Below are positions 34,086 through 43,311 of a stretch of DNA of 64,000 nucleotides, piece after piece (position 1 is the first letter of the stretch; every line of letters begins with the position of its first letter). The stretch is from Oscillospiraceae bacterium (lineage in GTDB: Bacteria > Bacillota > Clostridia > Saccharofermentanales > Saccharofermentanaceae): positions 248,001-312,000 of the forward strand of contig CACZGS010000001.1 of NCBI GenBank assembly GCA_902780785.1. The letters run 5' to 3'. Made by a program: the position numbers and the translations under genes. The notes beneath the pieces are model-generated. The model searched no databases. It was not told the origin of the DNA and saw only the letters and a list, made by a program, of their open reading frames with translations.

Positions 34086-36984
34086 AAGTCATGTAAGTCG
34101 GTTTAGGTCCTAAGTACGATTCAGGTATCTTAGCGCCTTCTTCGCATATCACGATCTTCTGCAGAACGAAGTTCGGATCGATCGAATAGATGCTTAAGGT
34201 ATTGAGTCCCTCATTCAGTTCGACCGTGAACGTAGTCTTTCTTACGTTGTCGAGAACACCCTGTGACCAGTACGGATTGCCGTCGCCTACTGCAAAGCCT
34301 TCAGGTATCATGTTGATCTTCTTGACCTTGCCTTCGTTGACGCTGATTCCGACCAAGATCTTCGGCTCACGGAAGTGCGGATTGCTGGGATTGGTATAGA
34401 GCGTCACATCGTATTTGCCTGCCGCAGGAACACTGATCTTGTAATCAAGGTGCGGAGCTTTCTTTACGCCAAGGACTTCATCCTGCGGATACGCCTTGAT
34501 CGCATCCATGCCGCGGCTGTAGTCCCTGATAACGCCGTAGGCTGCAAATGAAGGCGAAGAATATGCTTTGCTGTAGTCTAAAGGCAGGATGGAGATGTAG
34601 TTCATTCCGAAGGCGTGCTTTTCGACGGATCTGTCGAAAATATTGGCCTTGATGATGTCCTCGCCGTAATCCTTTCTTCCGACCCAGTGATGGACCTTCT
34701 CGCCCTTAAATGCGGATGCCCTGTTGAAAGGAACCTTGACGACCGTATATCCGTCGGCGCTTCTTATGCAGAACTCCGTGGAATCGCCGCGCTTGATCGC
34801 AGAGCGGTCGATCTTAACCTTAAGTTCTGTCAGTGTATAAGGCATAGCAACGCCTTCTTCAGAAGAGAAGCGCAATCCCTTGCAAGGGTTTTCTACGGAG
34901 AACTTTACGTTCTTATCGCAGGCTGTACTGAGGAACAGCGTAGCTTCATCACAGGAAGGATCAAGGAACTGGTCTAAAAGAAGAACGCGGCCTGTCCAGA
35001 ACTTGCCTTCAGTGGACTGGCATGAGCCCTTGATGACCGTTATGAGCCTTTCTTTGTTGGCAGGCTCGAAAGTGCTGATGACCGGGTACTTGCAGCCTTC
35101 TTCACACCAGTTGTTGAAGCCGATGTGCTCGGATAAGCCCATGCCGTACCACTTGCCGCCATGTATCGTGTGAAGCTCATCAACTATGATCCTGTCATAT
35201 GCAATACACTTGTTTATTTCCTTTGCGAGTGTCAGTGCGTAAGTACTGCCGAGTTCTGTGAAGGCATGATTCAAAGTCGTAAGAAGCCACATCCTCTGGA
35301 CATTGAGATTGGCTGTAAGAGGAAGCCATACGAGCTCGTAGAAGCTGAACTCTGCATTGCCTTCAAGCTTGCCTCTGAGTTTGTCGCACTTCTTCATCAG
35401 AACATCGATATCTGTAAGAAGATCGAAAGTCTCATTATAGTTAAATGCGTTATAAACGCGGCCGTTCATTGCTTCCGTGCGGCGCGCTGTTGTGATGCGT
35501 GTATAACCCAAGAGCATCTCGCGGATGGCACGCTTATCGGCAGGAGATACGTTCGATCCGAATACGCGGTCAACGATGAGCTTCGTATATTCTACTGCCG
35601 CATCGTGATTTGTCGTTCCCCAGCGGTCGAAGTCGTAAGCAAGATCGAGGAAGAATGACAGCGGATATTCATTGCTGAAGATATCGCCGACATTAACGAT
35701 CCAGAGATCTCTTATGCCGAAGTCATATGCTGTCGTCATCTGCTCCCAGGTCTTAGCGAGGTTCGATGTGTTGAACCACTCGAAAGATATCGGCAGGCCG
35801 TGATAGTCGAAGTGATAGTACATTCCGTAGCCGCCCTTGTGCCCCCGCATCTCAGGTGTGGGAACCGTACGGAGGTTGCCGAAGTTATCGTCGCAGAGCA
35901 TCAGCGTAACGCCGTCAAGCTCCGGATCACCCATAAGGCCCGGTGTCTTCTCGTCGCCGTAGAAATAAGGCTCGACTTCCTTATACAGAGCGAGCATTCT
36001 CGGTACGGAATCAAGATCCTTGTTTACGTATTTTCTTATGAGCTTGTTCTGTGTCTTTAAGACCTTGCGGAGCAGGTCGATATTATCCTTGAGAGTCGCA
36101 TCCTTGCCCATGATCGCGGTATCAGCCTCGCCGCGCATTCCGACGGTGATGACGTTCTCGAACTTGCCGCTTCGTTTAAGTCCGTCTTCCCAGAATCTCG
36201 TGATGCCTTTCTCGTTCTTGAGGAAGTTCCATGCATCGCCGTAGATGGACTTGGGACCTCTTAAATGCTTATATTCCTCGCCCTGTCTAAGGCACGGCTC
36301 GTGGTGGCTCATTCCCATTACTACACCGAGCTCGTCAGCAAGTTCAGCGTTTGCAAGGCCGGGGCCGTCGTCAGGGAAGATCTCTGCCCACATTGCAGGC
36401 CAGAGATAGTTACCTTTAAGTCTTAACAGGAGCTCGAAAACATGCTCGTACATCTTGGCGTTGAATCCGCCGAAGTTATGCATGCAGAAGTTGCCGAAAG
36501 CCGGCCACTCATCGTTGATGAAGAAACCTCTGTATTTTACTGAAGGCTCTTTTGAGACCATGCAGTAATCGGAGGGGATCTTGAAGGTCGACATTTTCGG
36601 AGGCTTAACATCAAGCCAGTCAATGAAAGGGGAGACGCCCAGCATCTCGGAGAGCTTGAAAAGTCCGTAGATGGCACCGCGCTTGTCGCTTCCCGTAATT
36701 ACAAGAGAAGAATCTTTTACTTCGATCTTATATACTTCGCGCTTGCCTTCGATATCGCTTACATCGATGCCGGCAGCCTTAATGAGCTTGTCGCCTGCAA
36801 GACCCACCAGGATGGGGTATTTGCAGTCAGATGAATCAACTACGGAAGGAGCAGCTCCGAATACCGCTTTGATATCGCCTGATACCTTGGAAGCGATCTT
36901 CCTGACACCTGATAAAGTGTCCTTGCCGCAAACGATCTCAATGTCCTTATTCTTAAGTCTTGTAGAAGAGATGATATAGTCCAT
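34084..36984 (-). CDS. Glycoside hydrolase family 115, xylan alpha-1,2-glucuronidase
   Basis: This protein of about 966 aa has the GH115 core: KYRGFFINDEWPAFGNF, KMYEHVFELLLRLKGNYLWPAMWAEIF, VMGMSHHEPCLRQGEEY, GMRGEADTAIM and SNEYPLSFFLDLAYD. A C-terminal beta-sandwich (ISVPAAGKYDVTLYTNPSNP) follows. The family removes (4-O-methyl)glucuronic acid from xylan or xylo-oligosaccharides. There is no signal peptide, so it likely acts in the cytosol on imported oligosaccharides. The ATG at 36984 has AAGAGG 7 bp upstream. A longer reading to 37020 lacks an SD. It stands alone, without xylanase or transporter genes nearby. Confidence 0.92.
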   Translation of the reverse strand: MDYIISSTRLKNKDIEIVCGKDTLSGVRKIASKVSGDIKAVFGAAPSVVDSSDCKYPILVGLAGDKLIKAAGIDVSDIEGKREVYKIEVKDSSLVITGSDKRGAIYGLFKLSEMLGVSPFIDWLDVKPPKMSTFKIPSDYCMVSKEPSVKYRGFFINDEWPAFGNFCMHNFGGFNAKMYEHVFELLLRLKGNYLWPAMWAEIFPDDGPGLANAELADELGVVMGMSHHEPCLRQGEEYKHLRGPKSIYGDAWNFLKNEKGITRFWEDGLKRSGKFENVITVGMRGEADTAIMGKDATLKDNIDLLRKVLKTQNKLIRKYVNKDLDSVPRMLALYKEVEPYFYGDEKTPGLMGDPELDGVTLMLCDDNFGNLRTVPTPEMRGHKGGYGMYYHFDYHGLPISFEWFNTSNLAKTWEQMTTAYDFGIRDLWIVNVGDIFSNEYPLSFFLDLAYDFDRWGTTNHDAAVEYTKLIVDRVFGSNVSPADKRAIREMLLGYTRITTARRTEAMNGRVYNAFNYNETFDLLTDIDVLMKKCDKLRGKLEGNAEFSFYELVWLPLTANLNVQRMWLLTTLNHAFTELGSTYALTLAKEINKCIAYDRIIVDELHTIHGGKWYGMGLSEHIGFNNWCEEGCKYPVISTFEPANKERLITVIKGSCQSTEGKFWTGRVLLLDQFLDPSCDEATLFLSTACDKNVKFSVENPCKGLRFSSEEGVAMPYTLTELKVKIDRSAIKRGDSTEFCIRSADGYTVVKVPFNRASAFKGEKVHHWVGRKDYGEDIIKANIFDRSVEKHAFGMNYISILPLDYSKAYSSPSFAAYGVIRDYSRGMDAIKAYPQDEVLGVKKAPHLDYKISVPAAGKYDVTLYTNPSNPHFREPKILVGISVNEGKVKKINMIPEGFAVGDGNPYWSQGVLDNVRKTTFTVELNEGLNTLSIYSIDPNFVLQKIVICEEGAKIPESYLGPKPTYMT

Positions 36985-37150
36985 AAGCCAACCTCTTATT
37001 AATAACTTCCATACAAGCATACAACACTTGTTAAAGTTATTCTATCTCAATTCTTAAGATTTATTTTATTAATATTCACCATATACATCAATTGGGACGG
37101 CCTTCCTGAGTGCGATTTCTATATTCGTGATAATTTTATTGAATAACGAT

Positions 37151-37188
37151 AAAAAACTCTTGAAAATCAAAAAACGCTATGTTAGTAT
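37151..37188 (+). promoter_or_regulatory. Promoter TTGAAA-N17-TAGTAT
   Basis: -35 TTGAAA at 37160-37165 within AAAAAACTCTTGAAAA (37151-37166), a 17-bp spacer, and -10 TAGTAT at 37183-37188. It drives the DUF2975 operon. Confidence 0.7.
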
Positions 37189-37233
37189 ACTGGACATAAG
37201 GCATGCTTTGATGTTTTCAAGGAGGAAAAACGA

Positions 37234-37686
37234 ATGCGATATGACGACGTGATCTTAAGATGGGCAAAGATAGCCACAGTCCTTTTTACCGCTATGGCTG
37301 TTGTTGCGGATGTCTTTGGTGTAGTCATTACCAAATATATTGCGTACTGCTGGGCTGGGGTTTTCGATCTTCCGAGCGTAATCGGCCTTACCACGGTTTT
37401 TTATATAGGTACGGTAGGCGGATATCTCGTCCTTATTCCTCTCTTCCTTATGTTATCCAATATGAGCAAGGACAAAGTCTTTGACAGGGCAAATACAAAG
37501 CTTATGGCTATAATCACACTGGCACTGGTCGGTATTGCCGTTGACTGCACAGTGGGCGGCTTTATCTGGAACGGCGCGTGGATCCTTGCTATCGTGGCAT
37601 TGTTCATGGCTCTTGTGGTCCTGAGCATCAGAGTCGTATTTGCCAAGGCGATCACAATGAAGGAAGAAATGGATCTTACGATCTGA
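37234..37686 (+). CDS. DUF2975-like membrane protein
   Basis: The 150-aa protein has four hydrophobic helices (ATVLFTAMAVVADVFGVVI, VFYIGTVGGYLVLIPLFLML, LMAIITLALVGIAVDCTVGGFI, ILAIVALFMALVVLSIRVVF) and the loop SNMSKDKVFDRANTKLM, typical of DUF2975. In Firmicutes these proteins are regularly followed by a very small XRE regulator, as here 15 bp downstream. The role is unknown. AAGGAGG precedes ATG 37234. Confidence 0.82.
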   Translation: MRYDDVILRWAKIATVLFTAMAVVADVFGVVITKYIAYCWAGVFDLPSVIGLTTVFYIGTVGGYLVLIPLFLMLSNMSKDKVFDRANTKLMAIITLALVGIAVDCTVGGFIWNGAWILAIVALFMALVVLSIRVVFAKAITMKEEMDLTI

Positions 37687-37701
37687 GAAAGGAGGAGAGA
37701 C

Positions 37702-37905
37702 ATGATCATAGTAAATCTTGATGTAATGATGGCTAAGCGTAAGATCTCCTCCGGCGATCTGGCTGCAAAGGTAGGGATCACTCAGGCGAATCTGTCGATC
37801 CTTAAGAACCAGAAGGCGAAGGCCGTAAGGTTCTCAACACTTAACGATATCTGTAAGGCATTGGATTGCCAGCCCGGGGACATCCTCGAGTACAGGGAGG
37901 ACTGA
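37702..37905 (+). CDS. Small XRE-family HTH protein (YozG-like)
   Basis: At 67 aa it is essentially just a Cro/C1 HTH: MAKRKISSGDLAAKVGITQANLSILKNQKAKAVRF and TLNDICKALDCQPGDILEY, read in pieces. It is the usual partner of DUF2975 proteins and probably represses this operon. AAGGAGGAG lies 8 bp before the ATG. The next membrane gene starts 6 bp after its stop. Confidence 0.9.
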   Translation: MIIVNLDVMMAKRKISSGDLAAKVGITQANLSILKNQKAKAVRFSTLNDICKALDCQPGDILEYRED

Positions 37906-37911
37906 TCACAA

Positions 37912-39261
37912 ATGGACAAAAAAGTAATAATGCAGAGGCTGGGAGTAATCCTTGCCTATCCCTTAGCATACCTTTATTTAAGGCTTCTGGTATCTTTTTC
38001 GGAAGAGTTTTATATACCCGTAACTATCGGGTGTGGCGATTTTAAATACAATATTGCATACCCTGTCTTCGCACTGCTCTTTATTGTGGTTAACGAGATA
38101 GTAAGACGCGGAAGGAGAGGCTTTGATTCCAAGCCTTCTTCAGGAACCATCTTCTGGTATGTCATTACGTTCCTTGCAGGACTTACGGCTACCATCGCTT
38201 CCGAGGAAGTATTCGGTGATATTGAGGTAGTCTCGGTATTTGCGATGCACCTTGGCGCAGTATATTCAGTATTGGTATCCAATGACCTCCTGCTCGGCGG
38301 AAAGACATCCGGATTCATACCCGCAGACCTTATTCACGGTTTCTATGTAAAGTCTTTTGCGGGCTTCCCGAACTTTATCGTTGACTGGAAGAGCTTTGCA
38401 AAGCCTCGAAAAGAAGACGGAACGGAAGCTGAACCGGCACCTAAGAAGAATCCTTTAAGCGCGATAATATTCATCATAATAATGTTCGTCCTGATGATCA
38501 TCTCGCTTGCACTGATGGCTTCTATCGATAAGGATATCGGTGTATTCCTGGAAAACTGCTTCTCCGGTATCGACCGTTATCTTTATAACTTAAAAGCAGA
38601 TGAGATCATCGCACGCCTTATCTTCGCGGTTCCCGTATGCTTCTACCTTTACGGACTCATGGCCAGGAGTGCAAAATCCGACGGTGAAAGAGAGAAGAGG
38701 TTTGCTTCAAGGCTCCTTAATGTCAAAGGCAAGGGCAAGACGGTATCGGCCACTCTGGTATATGTTGCAGCAAGCATCTTTGTAGTCGGATATATACTTT
38801 TCTTTATTAAGAGACTTACTTATATGCTGGGCGGCTTCGCAGGTGATGTTCCCGACGGCATGCTCGTATCACGTTATGCGCAGGAAGGCTTCTGGCAGAT
38901 GGTCGGAATCGCAGCAGTAAACATGTGCGTTTACATTGCGATCATCCTTCTCGGTAAAACAGATTCCGACGGCAAGTTCGCTCTGCCTGCAAAGATCCTT
39001 GTTACGCTTCTCATGATCGAGAACATCATCTTCTCAGTCATCGCAATGAGCAAGATTGGCCTTTACTACAGCATTTACGGATACACTCCCAAGAGGATCC
39101 TCGCTATGTGGGCAACGCTCTCTTTGGGATTTGCGGCGCTTATGACCATCATCACGGTCCATCGCGGGAAGCCGCATTTCAGGGCAGGCATCATCTTCAC
39201 GACGATCTCTTATATCGCGATCTGTATCCTGTCGGCAGTACTTGTCGCGATCGGAGCTTAA
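37912..39261 (+). CDS. Polytopic membrane protein of unknown function
   Basis: The 449-aa protein has about ten hydrophobic helices (GVILAYPLAYLYLRLLVSF, IIFIIIMFVLMIISLALMA, VYVAASIFVVGYILFFI, AGIIFTTISYIAICILSAVL) and a cytosolic loop with EDGTEAEPAPKKN near 165-180. It is co-transcribed with the DUF2975/XRE pair (6-bp gap). The size and helix pattern recall DUF4153/DUF4173 proteins, but no diagnostic motif was found. A very strong terminator follows. Confidence 0.7.
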   Translation: MDKKVIMQRLGVILAYPLAYLYLRLLVSFSEEFYIPVTIGCGDFKYNIAYPVFALLFIVVNEIVRRGRRGFDSKPSSGTIFWYVITFLAGLTATIASEEVFGDIEVVSVFAMHLGAVYSVLVSNDLLLGGKTSGFIPADLIHGFYVKSFAGFPNFIVDWKSFAKPRKEDGTEAEPAPKKNPLSAIIFIIIMFVLMIISLALMASIDKDIGVFLENCFSGIDRYLYNLKADEIIARLIFAVPVCFYLYGLMARSAKSDGEREKRFASRLLNVKGKGKTVSATLVYVAASIFVVGYILFFIKRLTYMLGGFAGDVPDGMLVSRYAQEGFWQMVGIAAVNMCVYIAIILLGKTDSDGKFALPAKILVTLLMIENIIFSVIAMSKIGLYYSIYGYTPKRILAMWATLSLGFAALMTIITVHRGKPHFRAGIIFTTISYIAICILSAVLVAIGA

Positions 39262-39297
39262 AGCAAAACAGGCTTAAAGGAATAGGGAATAATGATA

Positions 39298-39330
39298 AAA
39301 GGCTGTCCGGGATTATCCCGGACAGCCTTT
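39298..39330 (+). terminator. Strong terminator after the DUF2975 operon
   Basis: The perfect stem AAAGGCTGTCCGGG (39298-39311) / CCCGGACAGCCTTT (39317-39330) has loop ATTAT, followed by an A/T-rich tract. Confidence 0.9.
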
Positions 39331-39445
39331 ACTATATACTATAATATAATATATAATATATTAAGAAATGTTCTTGTAATAGTTATTTTCGAAGAAATGT
39401 AATATTACAAAACCCAACATGTAGTAAAATGTCACATAAAATCTG

Positions 39446-39474
39446 TTTACATAACCAGGTCTTGGTGCTATGAT
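39446..39474 (+). promoter_or_regulatory. Promoter TTTACA-N17-TATGAT
   Basis: -35 at 39446-39451 and -10 at 39469-39474, about 70 bp before the gene at 39548. Upstream, TGTAATATTACA (39398-39409) is a perfect 12-bp palindrome that could be an operator. Confidence 0.6.
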
Positions 39475-39547
39475 TACTCCATAAGAATAACATACATTTG
39501 TTCGTTTTTGACAAGTGTATTTTCGGTTTTTTTAAGGAGATATTAGT

Positions 39548-40129
39548 ATGGTTGAGTTTAATTGCACAGTGAAGGACATTTTCAGAAGACCGAACATGAT
39601 CGACAAGGCGGTAAGGGATCTCGCGGATAAGGGATATGCAGAGCACGCCGTTACTTATACCGGATTACGGGACAATATCTTTAATGCGCTCGCGTATGCG
39701 GCAGGCAGGATGAAGGATTACGAGTATGACGTGGCGATCGGTTATCTGGAATCCAGACATTCCGAGCAGACCATCGCGAAGATGACTTACTATACCCACA
39801 GGACTATCAGACGTTATGTGCGTAAGGCATGCGACCTTATAAGCGAATACTATCTTAATGAGATGGGCATAAAGCTCCTGCCCGTAGATACGAGATCCGT
39901 TAAGTGTAATATCACCGCAGGAACTTTCTGGGATAAGGTCGATTCACTGATGCATGACAGCATCGAGAACGCGTGTGTAGTCATTCTCTGCTGTTATGAG
40001 AAGAAGTCAGTCAATTACGTCTGCAGCACATATTCGATGGGCAGCGATAAGGTTAAGAAGATCGTCAGTTCATTTGATTCCGTACTCACGGTCTATGACA
40101 TTCCCTCTGAGGCCCGCAGCGTAGTTTAA
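39548..40129 (+). CDS. HTH-like protein of unknown function
   Basis: This basic 193-aa protein has a central part (YDVAIGYLESRHSEQTIAKM and THRTIRRYVRKACDLI) that reads like a sigma-region-4 or phage late-regulator type helix-turn-helix. A second helical pair (YEKKSVNYVCSTYSMGSDKVKKIVSSF) near the C-terminus has a similar rhythm. No named family is recognised. AAGGAGATATT precedes ATG 39548. It has its own promoter and stands alone between strong terminator-like structures. Confidence 0.65.
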   Translation: MVEFNCTVKDIFRRPNMIDKAVRDLADKGYAEHAVTYTGLRDNIFNALAYAAGRMKDYEYDVAIGYLESRHSEQTIAKMTYYTHRTIRRYVRKACDLISEYYLNEMGIKLLPVDTRSVKCNITAGTFWDKVDSLMHDSIENACVVILCCYEKKSVNYVCSTYSMGSDKVKKIVSSFDSVLTVYDIPSEARSVV

Positions 40130-40150
40130 GGTGTTTTTAACCTCCGTATG

Positions 40151-40204
40151 CATTAAGACAGAGTGTTCACTTAAGACGCGAATACTCTGTCTTAATGTTA
40201 TAAT
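40151..40204 (+). promoter_or_regulatory. Long hairpin/palindrome joined to an extended -10
   Basis: The perfect 14-bp inverted repeat CATTAAGACAGAGT (40151-40164) / 40184-40197 extends to about 18 pairs with one G-T. TGTTATAAT (40196-40204) begins at the last bases of the right arm. There is no T-run, so it is more like an operator than a terminator. Confidence 0.6.
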
Positions 40205-40249
40205 CTTAACTGCTTAAACCTTACGCAAAGCATAATGGAGGATCTTTAT

Positions 40250-40735
40250 ATGACCATTACTTTCGATAAGCTTCCCGGAAATGTTGAAGAGCTTAAGGCG
40301 ATGTCCATCGCATCTTTGAACGAGCCTGAATATGGCGCAGCTCTCTTTGTAGCAGCAATGATGCACTATTCCGTAAATAAGGAAGAGACATTCGAGATGC
40401 TGGATTTCCTTAACGGACCTTATGAAGTAACTGCATACCAGAAGCAGTTTATCGCTGACAGGATGGCTGACGGCGACTATGTCGTACGTTCTTTCTTTAA
40501 CGGCACATCTCCTGATAACGATTACACACCTTCCATGCCTTATACGATCGAGACAGAGAGAGGTTTTGATCAGGAGACTGAAGGAAGGATGAGGATCCTT
40601 CTTACATCATCCGGAGCTGATACAAAGCGTTTTATCACGATGCGTCATAAGCCTTCCACCAACCAGTGGTTTGTTGAAGAGCAGATGATATTAGGCATGA
40701 TCAGGGCTCCCAAGACTGCTGATCCCTGGGCTTGA
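40250..40735 (+). CDS. Conserved hypothetical protein, DUF6935-like (tentative)
   Basis: This 161-aa soluble protein has landmarks ALFVAAMMHYSVNKEETFEML, FLNGPYEVTAYQKQFIADRM, YVVRSFFNGTSPDNDYTPSMPYTI and NQWFVEEQMILGMIRAPKTADPWA (read in pieces). I associate these with a small clostridial family listed as DUF6935. No active site is apparent. ATG 40250 is chosen because GGAGG lies 8 bp upstream, and ATG 40235 would precede the SD. The RlmI-type gene begins 15 bp later, so the two are likely co-transcribed. Confidence 0.65.
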   Translation: MTITFDKLPGNVEELKAMSIASLNEPEYGAALFVAAMMHYSVNKEETFEMLDFLNGPYEVTAYQKQFIADRMADGDYVVRSFFNGTSPDNDYTPSMPYTIETERGFDQETEGRMRILLTSSGADTKRFITMRHKPSTNQWFVEEQMILGMIRAPKTADPWA

Positions 40736-40750
40736 TAAGGTAGCATCAGC

Positions 40751-41965
40751 ATGAAGACAGAGAGAATCTTTCCTAAGGTTTCAATATCACAGAAGGCCGC
40801 AAGGTCACTAAAGAACGGTCATCCGTGGGTTTATGCGGATGAGATATCTTCTGATGCCGCGCTTACTGACGGCTGTATAGTAGACTGCTTTGAAGGCTCG
40901 AGCTGGCAGGGAGCAGGCTTCTATAATTCGAATTCGAAGATCGCCGTGAGGATAATATCACGCAACAGCAATGATGTCTTTGATCAGAAGTTCTGGTACA
41001 GGCGTATCCTTTATGCGGTCTCATACAGGAAGACTGTCATGCCCGGAGATGACTTTAAGTGCTGCAGGCTGATCCACGGAGAAGCTGACCAGATACCGGG
41101 CTTTACATGTGACAGATACGGAGATATTGTCGTAACGCAGATCGCATGCCTTGGCGTTGAACTAAATAAGGATATTATCTATAAGGCTTTGCTGGATGTC
41201 TTTGAAGAGATCGGCGAGCCTCTTAAGGGTATCTATGAGAGAAATGAGCTTGCCCTCCGTGAGAAGGAAGGCTTAGAGCTCTATAAGGGCTGGTATGACG
41301 GCAAGGATTTCCCCTGTGTTACCGAGATCATCGAGAACGGCATTAAGTATTCCGTTGATGTCGAGAACGGACAGAAGACCGGATTCTTTTTAGATCAGAA
41401 ATACAACAGGCTTGCTGCCGCCAAGATCGCCAAGGATAAGAATGTTCTGGACTGCTTCACGCATACGGGCTCATTCGGCCTTAATTGCGCCTATAACGGC
41501 GCCAGGCACGTTACGAGTGTCGACATATCTTCGCAGGCTGTTGAGATGGCCAGAGCTAACGCAGAGCGCAATGGGCTTGACGGTAAGATCGATTATGTAT
41601 GCGAGGATGTTTTCGAGCTCCTGACAAAGATGGCAGAGAAGAAGGATCACTCATTCGATTACATAATCTTAGACCCGCCTGCTTTCACAAAATCCAGAGA
41701 GACCGTTGATTCGGCCGGCAGGGGATATAAGGAGATCAATCTCAAGGCGATGAAGCTTCTTCCGAGAGGCGGATATCTTGCGACATGCTCATGCTCACAT
41801 TTCATGACGGATGAATTATTCAGAAAGATGCTCTCTTCCGCGGCAAGGGATGCGAGCGTCAGTTTGAGGCAGATCGAAGCAAGAACACAGGCGCCGGATC
41901 ACCCCATACTTTGGAACGTGCCGGAGACAGAGTATTTAAAATTTTACATTTTCCAAGTTGTTTGA
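40751..41965 (+). CDS. rlmI: RlmI-type 23S rRNA m5C methyltransferase
   Basis: The 404-aa protein has an N-terminal PUA domain (ARSLKNGHPWVYADEI), an EEHUD-like middle (DQIPGFTCDRYGDIVVTQ) and a SAM-dependent methyltransferase domain: VLDCFTHTGSFGLNCA, SVDISSQAVEMARANAERNGL, YIILDPPAFTKS and the Cys-containing YLATCSCSHFM. RlmI methylates C1962 of 23S rRNA in E. coli, and the same position is likely here. Length matches the family. A terminator follows. Confidence 0.9.
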   Translation: MKTERIFPKVSISQKAARSLKNGHPWVYADEISSDAALTDGCIVDCFEGSSWQGAGFYNSNSKIAVRIISRNSNDVFDQKFWYRRILYAVSYRKTVMPGDDFKCCRLIHGEADQIPGFTCDRYGDIVVTQIACLGVELNKDIIYKALLDVFEEIGEPLKGIYERNELALREKEGLELYKGWYDGKDFPCVTEIIENGIKYSVDVENGQKTGFFLDQKYNRLAAAKIAKDKNVLDCFTHTGSFGLNCAYNGARHVTSVDISSQAVEMARANAERNGLDGKIDYVCEDVFELLTKMAEKKDHSFDYIILDPPAFTKSRETVDSAGRGYKEINLKAMKLLPRGGYLATCSCSHFMTDELFRKMLSSAARDASVSLRQIEARTQAPDHPILWNVPETEYLKFYIFQVV

Positions 41966-42000
41966 TCTGCCGGTTTTCCGGATAAGCGAAAAATCCCTGA

Positions 42001-42034
42001 AACGCCCTGAGAATATAGCTCAGCGGCGTTTTTT
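42001..42034 (+). terminator. Terminator after rlmI
   Basis: AACGCCCTGAG (42001-42011) pairs with CTCAGCGGCGTT (42019-42030) with one bulged base. A T-run continues to 42034. Confidence 0.88.
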
Positions 42035-42158
42035 ATTGATCGCCTTCACACAGTTTAGCCTATCTTTTCTCACAATCTTGTTGTCGTTTTGATGCTGATA
42101 TGAAGATGATTTGAAAAACGGCCGTAATAACCTTGTATACAGAAAGCGAGGTTTGCTT

Positions 42159-43277
42159 ATGTGCAATGAGATCTTAAATGAACAGAATAACAGTTGTTTC
42201 GATAAGGACGCGACTCTGGTCATTAAGCAGGATGCGATCATAAACAACGTTAAATATATAAAGGAAAAGACAGGTGCGAAGATCATCGCAGTTGTTAAGG
42301 AGAACGGTTACGGATTGGGTGTAGCCAATCTTTACCACATCATCGAGGATCAGGGCATCTTCATGTATGCCGTTACTGCTCCCTGTGAAGCTATCGCATT
42401 GCGAAAAGAAGGATGCAAGGAAGATATCCTCATGCTGACTCCCATCTCCGATTTCAGCGATCTCGTAACGATGGTATCTTTAGGCGTCGTTATCGCATTG
42501 GGAAGTGAGAATCAGATCCCTGAACTTCTCGACGTGTATAAGCTCGTAGGAAAGAAACCGAGAGTACATATCCAGATCGATTCAGGACTCGGAAGATACG
42601 GATTTAATGCAGACGATATGCTCGACTTCAGCAAGATCAAGGACTGCATCTCCATAGAAGGATGCTTCTCACATCTTGCAGGAAGCACACACAACTATAA
42701 GAAGAGCGTTGAGAATCAGGTCCGTGTGTTCAATCTTGCATTAGAGAAGATAAAGGCAGCAGGCGTAGATCCCGGAATCTGCCACATCGCAAATTCCAAG
42801 GCTGCAATGACATTCGGTTCTCTGGGCTTCGAAGCGGTAAGAGTCGGCAGCGCCATCCTCGGCAAAGTTGCTGATAACAACGAACTCGAGGAAGCTGTAT
42901 GGCTTGAATCCAAAGTGTTTTCCGTATACGAGAGACTCGAAGGCGAACACATCGGATACAGCGGTGAAGCTTACTTAAAGAGAGACAGCTCTCTTGCGGT
43001 AGTCAGGATCGGAACAGGATGCGGAGTAGGATTGATCCAGAAGAGCGCAATGGATTTCTCATTCTTGAATATCCTCAAGAATATTCTCAAGAGGATCAAT
43101 GCGGATCCTGTCTTAAATGTGTGGATAAATGGAAAGAAGAGTCCGGTGATCGGCAGGATCGGTGTATCGCACATGACTGTCGATGTAACAGAAAACAAGG
43201 TAAAGGAAGGAGATATCGTTAAGATCGGTGTAAATCCTTTACTGGTTCATCCTTATGTAGAAAGGCTGGTGGTCTGA
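42159..43277 (+). CDS. Alanine-racemase-like PLP protein lacking the usual catalytic Tyr
   Basis: This 372-aa fold-type III protein has the PLP lysine in AVVKENGYGLG (K47), QIDSGLGRYGF, GCFSHLAGS and a serine/glycine phosphate site. In the C-terminal domain the VGYADG block, which holds the catalytic Tyr of Alr, reads IGTGCGVG, and the MDQ block reads SHM. Without the second acid/base residue, normal two-base alanine racemisation is doubtful. The protein may act on another amino acid, bind PLP, or regulate. ATG 42159 has GAGG 7 bp upstream. It is convergent with the glycosyltransferase gene. Confidence 0.8.
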   Translation: MCNEILNEQNNSCFDKDATLVIKQDAIINNVKYIKEKTGAKIIAVVKENGYGLGVANLYHIIEDQGIFMYAVTAPCEAIALRKEGCKEDILMLTPISDFSDLVTMVSLGVVIALGSENQIPELLDVYKLVGKKPRVHIQIDSGLGRYGFNADDMLDFSKIKDCISIEGCFSHLAGSTHNYKKSVENQVRVFNLALEKIKAAGVDPGICHIANSKAAMTFGSLGFEAVRVGSAILGKVADNNELEEAVWLESKVFSVYERLEGEHIGYSGEAYLKRDSSLAVVRIGTGCGVGLIQKSAMDFSFLNILKNILKRINADPVLNVWINGKKSPVIGRIGVSHMTVDVTENKVKEGDIVKIGVNPLLVHPYVERLVV

Positions 43278-43311
43278 CATGAAAACTATGGAACAGAAGA
43301 AAAAGTTCAGT

